Assembly: GCF_024171955.1 (NCBI RefSeq)
Contig: NZ_JAMTCS010000008.1
Location: 1 to 64,000 of the forward strand
Origin: Promicromonospora thailandica
GTDB lineage: Bacteria; Actinomycetota; Actinomycetes; Actinomycetales; Cellulomonadaceae
Reading direction: 5' to 3'
DNA length: 64,000 nt
Positions 62,789 through 64,000 of this stretch are shown in pieces (the first letter of the stretch is position 1; each line of letters starts with the position of its first letter). The translations under genes and the position numbers were made by a program. Below the pieces are notes generated by a model. It was not told where the DNA came from and ran no database searches. It worked only from the letters and a program-made list of their open reading frames with translations.

Positions 62789-63562
62789 GTGGCACGAACG
62801 AAGCGGGCGTCCGACGGCCGGATGCCCCTGCTGGAGCACCTGCTCGAGCTGCGCAAGAGGTTCGTCCTGATCGCGGTCGGCCTCGTGGTGGGGGCCGTGG
62901 TGGGCTGGTTGCTGTACGACCCGCTGCTGCAGCTGCTCCAGCGGCCCCTCGTGGTCGCGGAGCAGATGCGCGGCAACGAGATGACGCTGAACTTCGCCGG
63001 GCCGATGGCGGCCCTGGACCTGAAGATCAAGTCGTCGCTGTTCCTGGCCGTGTTCCTGACGTGCCCGTGGTGGCTGTACCAGGTGTGGGCGTTCATCACG
63101 CCCGGCCTGAACAAGAACGAGCGCCGGTACGCGTACGGGTTCGTCGGGGCCGCGTTCCCGCTGTTCCTGGGCGGCGCCTACATGGCGTGGCTCGTGTTCC
63201 CGCACGCCATCCAGATCCTGTCCGGGTTCCTGCCCGACGACGCGACGGCGTTCACCAACGCCCAGGAGTACCTGTCGCTGGTGATGCGGCTGCTCATCGC
63301 GTTCGGGCTGGCGTTCCTGTCCCCGGTGCTGCTCGTGGGCCTGAACTTCGCCGGCCTGATGACCGGCCGGGGCATGCTCGGCGGGTGGCGGTGGGCGGTG
63401 CTCGTGGCGTTCACGTTCGCCGCGATCATCACCCCCACCCCCGACGCGCTGACGATGATCCTGGTGGCGCTGCCGATCTGCGTGCTCTACTTCGGGGCCG
63501 TGGGCGTGTCGCTGCTGCACGACCGGCGGATCGAGCGGCGCCTGGAGGCCGCCGAGCTGTGA
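62789..63562 (+). CDS. tatC: Sec-independent translocase subunit TatC
   Basis: 257 residues from GTG 62789. Six hydrophobic helices with MPLLEHLLELRKRFVLI (the conserved HLxELRxR), FLAVFLTCPWWLYQVWAFITPGL and the conserved periplasmic FPxxI region. TatC recognises twin-arginine signal peptides. It forms the minimal TatAC system, as in many actinobacteria. Co-transcribed with tatA. Confidence 0.96.
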   Translation: MARTKRASDGRMPLLEHLLELRKRFVLIAVGLVVGAVVGWLLYDPLLQLLQRPLVVAEQMRGNEMTLNFAGPMAALDLKIKSSLFLAVFLTCPWWLYQVWAFITPGLNKNERRYAYGFVGAAFPLFLGGAYMAWLVFPHAIQILSGFLPDDATAFTNAQEYLSLVMRLLIAFGLAFLSPVLLVGLNFAGLMTGRGMLGGWRWAVLVAFTFAAIITPTPDALTMILVALPICVLYFGAVGVSLLHDRRIERRLEAAEL

Positions 63563-63603
63563 GGACCCGAGGGTCGGTACCGGTCCGTGTCACACACGGC
63601 CCG

Positions 63604-63609
63604 TAGGCT
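63604..63609 (+). promoter_or_regulatory. -10 box TAGGCT for helY
   Basis: TAGGCT lies 7 nt before ATG 63617, with no ribosome site between them, predicting another leaderless mRNA. Confidence 0.4.
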
Positions 63610-63616
63610 GTCCCTC

Positions 63617-64000
63617 ATGAACGACCTGAGCCCTTCGGAGCGGTACACGGCTTTTCGGACCCGGAGTCGTTCCGCGGCTCAGCACCCCGAGCTGGCACGG
63701 TTCCGGGAGGTCGTCGGGTTCGACCTCGACGACTTCCAGGTCACCGCGTGCGAGGCCCTCGAGCAGGGCCGCGGCGTCCTGGTCGCCGCGCCCACCGGGG
63801 CGGGCAAGACCGTCGTGGGCGAGTTCGCCGTGCACCTGGCCCTCGCCTCCGGACGCAAGGCGTTCTACACCACGCCCATCAAGGCGCTGTCCAACCAGAA
63901 GTACGCCGACCTGGTGCGCCGCCACGGCGCGGACAACGTCGGCCTGCTCACCGGCGACACCACCATCAACGGTGACGCGCCCGTGGTCGTCATGACCACC
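63617..64000 (+). CDS. helY: HelY-type Ski2-like RNA helicase, N-terminal fragment
   Basis: 128 residues from ATG 63617 to the window end; the gene continues beyond 64000. FDLDDFQVTACEALEQGRGVLVAAPTGAGKTVVGEFAVHLAL is the Q-motif and Walker A of DEAD/DEAH helicases, followed by AFYTTPIKALSNQKYADL (motif Ia) and VGLLTGDTTINGDAPVVVMTT. The order tatA-tatC-helicase matches the mycobacterial tatAC-helY block. Likely role in RNA turnover or processing. Confidence 0.85.
   Translation, partial: MNDLSPSERYTAFRTRSRSAAQHPELARFREVVGFDLDDFQVTACEALEQGRGVLVAAPTGAGKTVVGEFAVHLALASGRKAFYTTPIKALSNQKYADLVRRHGADNVGLLTGDTTINGDAPVVVMTT

Overview
The window is very GC-rich (roughly three quarters G+C) and almost fully coding. 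Gene content points to an actinobacterium: a DmdR/IdeR-type iron box, a PafB-PafC-TatA-TatC-HelY block, DUF222-HNH and ANTAR proteins, and eukaryote-type UDP-glucose pyrophosphorylase. Promicromonosporaceae/Cellulomonadaceae-like Micrococcales is my guess; I cannot prove the genus. Many genes begin directly at a start codon 6-8 nt after a TANNNT box, so leaderless transcription is common. Most neighbouring genes overlap by 1-4 bases.

Layout. 1-3.3 kb: MBL-fold fragment, PAS-ANTAR regulator, a hydrolase divergent from an AraC regulator. 3.2-8 kb: probable catabolic operon (FAD monooxygenase, CocE hydrolase, SnoaL-like, NIPSNAP) divergent from a LysR gene. 8-11 kb: NAD(P)-binding protein, DedA, MOSC/YcbX-like protein and 2Fe-2S flavin reductase. 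11-12.9 kb: TetR divergent from a second FAD monooxygenase. 12.9-17.1 kb: thiamine genes, thiE facing a TPP riboswitch followed by thiO-thiS-thiG-thiF. 17.2-25.2 kb: iron-box-controlled desferrioxamine operon, desA-desB-desCD (fused) and a fused penicillin-acylase/acyltransferase. 25.3-29 kb: heterodimeric ABC exporter. 29-31.2 kb: MocR regulator divergent from an FMN split-barrel protein. 31.4-41.6 kb: DUF222-HNH endonuclease, EamA exporter, DUF1851 protein, methyltransferase, DinB, LysR, PLP dehydratase, YciO and UDP-glucose pyrophosphorylase.

41.6-48.4 kb: a five-gene operon for an N-acetylglucosamine-containing glycan: binding lipoprotein, two permeases, Gfo/Idh oxidoreductase and a GH89 alpha-N-acetylglucosaminidase. 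48.4-50.4 kb: YigZ, a truncated tyrosine-recombinase-like gene, a very long perfect inverted repeat, and a GNAT protein. 50.5-53.8 kb: ectoine/hydroxyectoine operon ectABCD with a strong terminator. 53.9-59.9 kb: Dps preceded by a DUF3866-DUF4129-MoxR-DUF58 membrane/AAA+ operon. 59.9-64 kb: pafB-pafC, a small membrane protein, tatA-tatC and the start of helY, cut by the window end.

Taken together the window covers iron scavenging and storage (desferrioxamine, Dps), osmoprotection (ectoines), cofactor synthesis (thiamine), glycan use and Tat export. The most unusual content is the double gene fusion in the siderophore operon. Also notable are short leaderless ORFs ahead of two genes, a divergent promoter pair with overlapping -10 boxes, and an exact 17-bp repeat that forces rare codons inside the GH89 gene.
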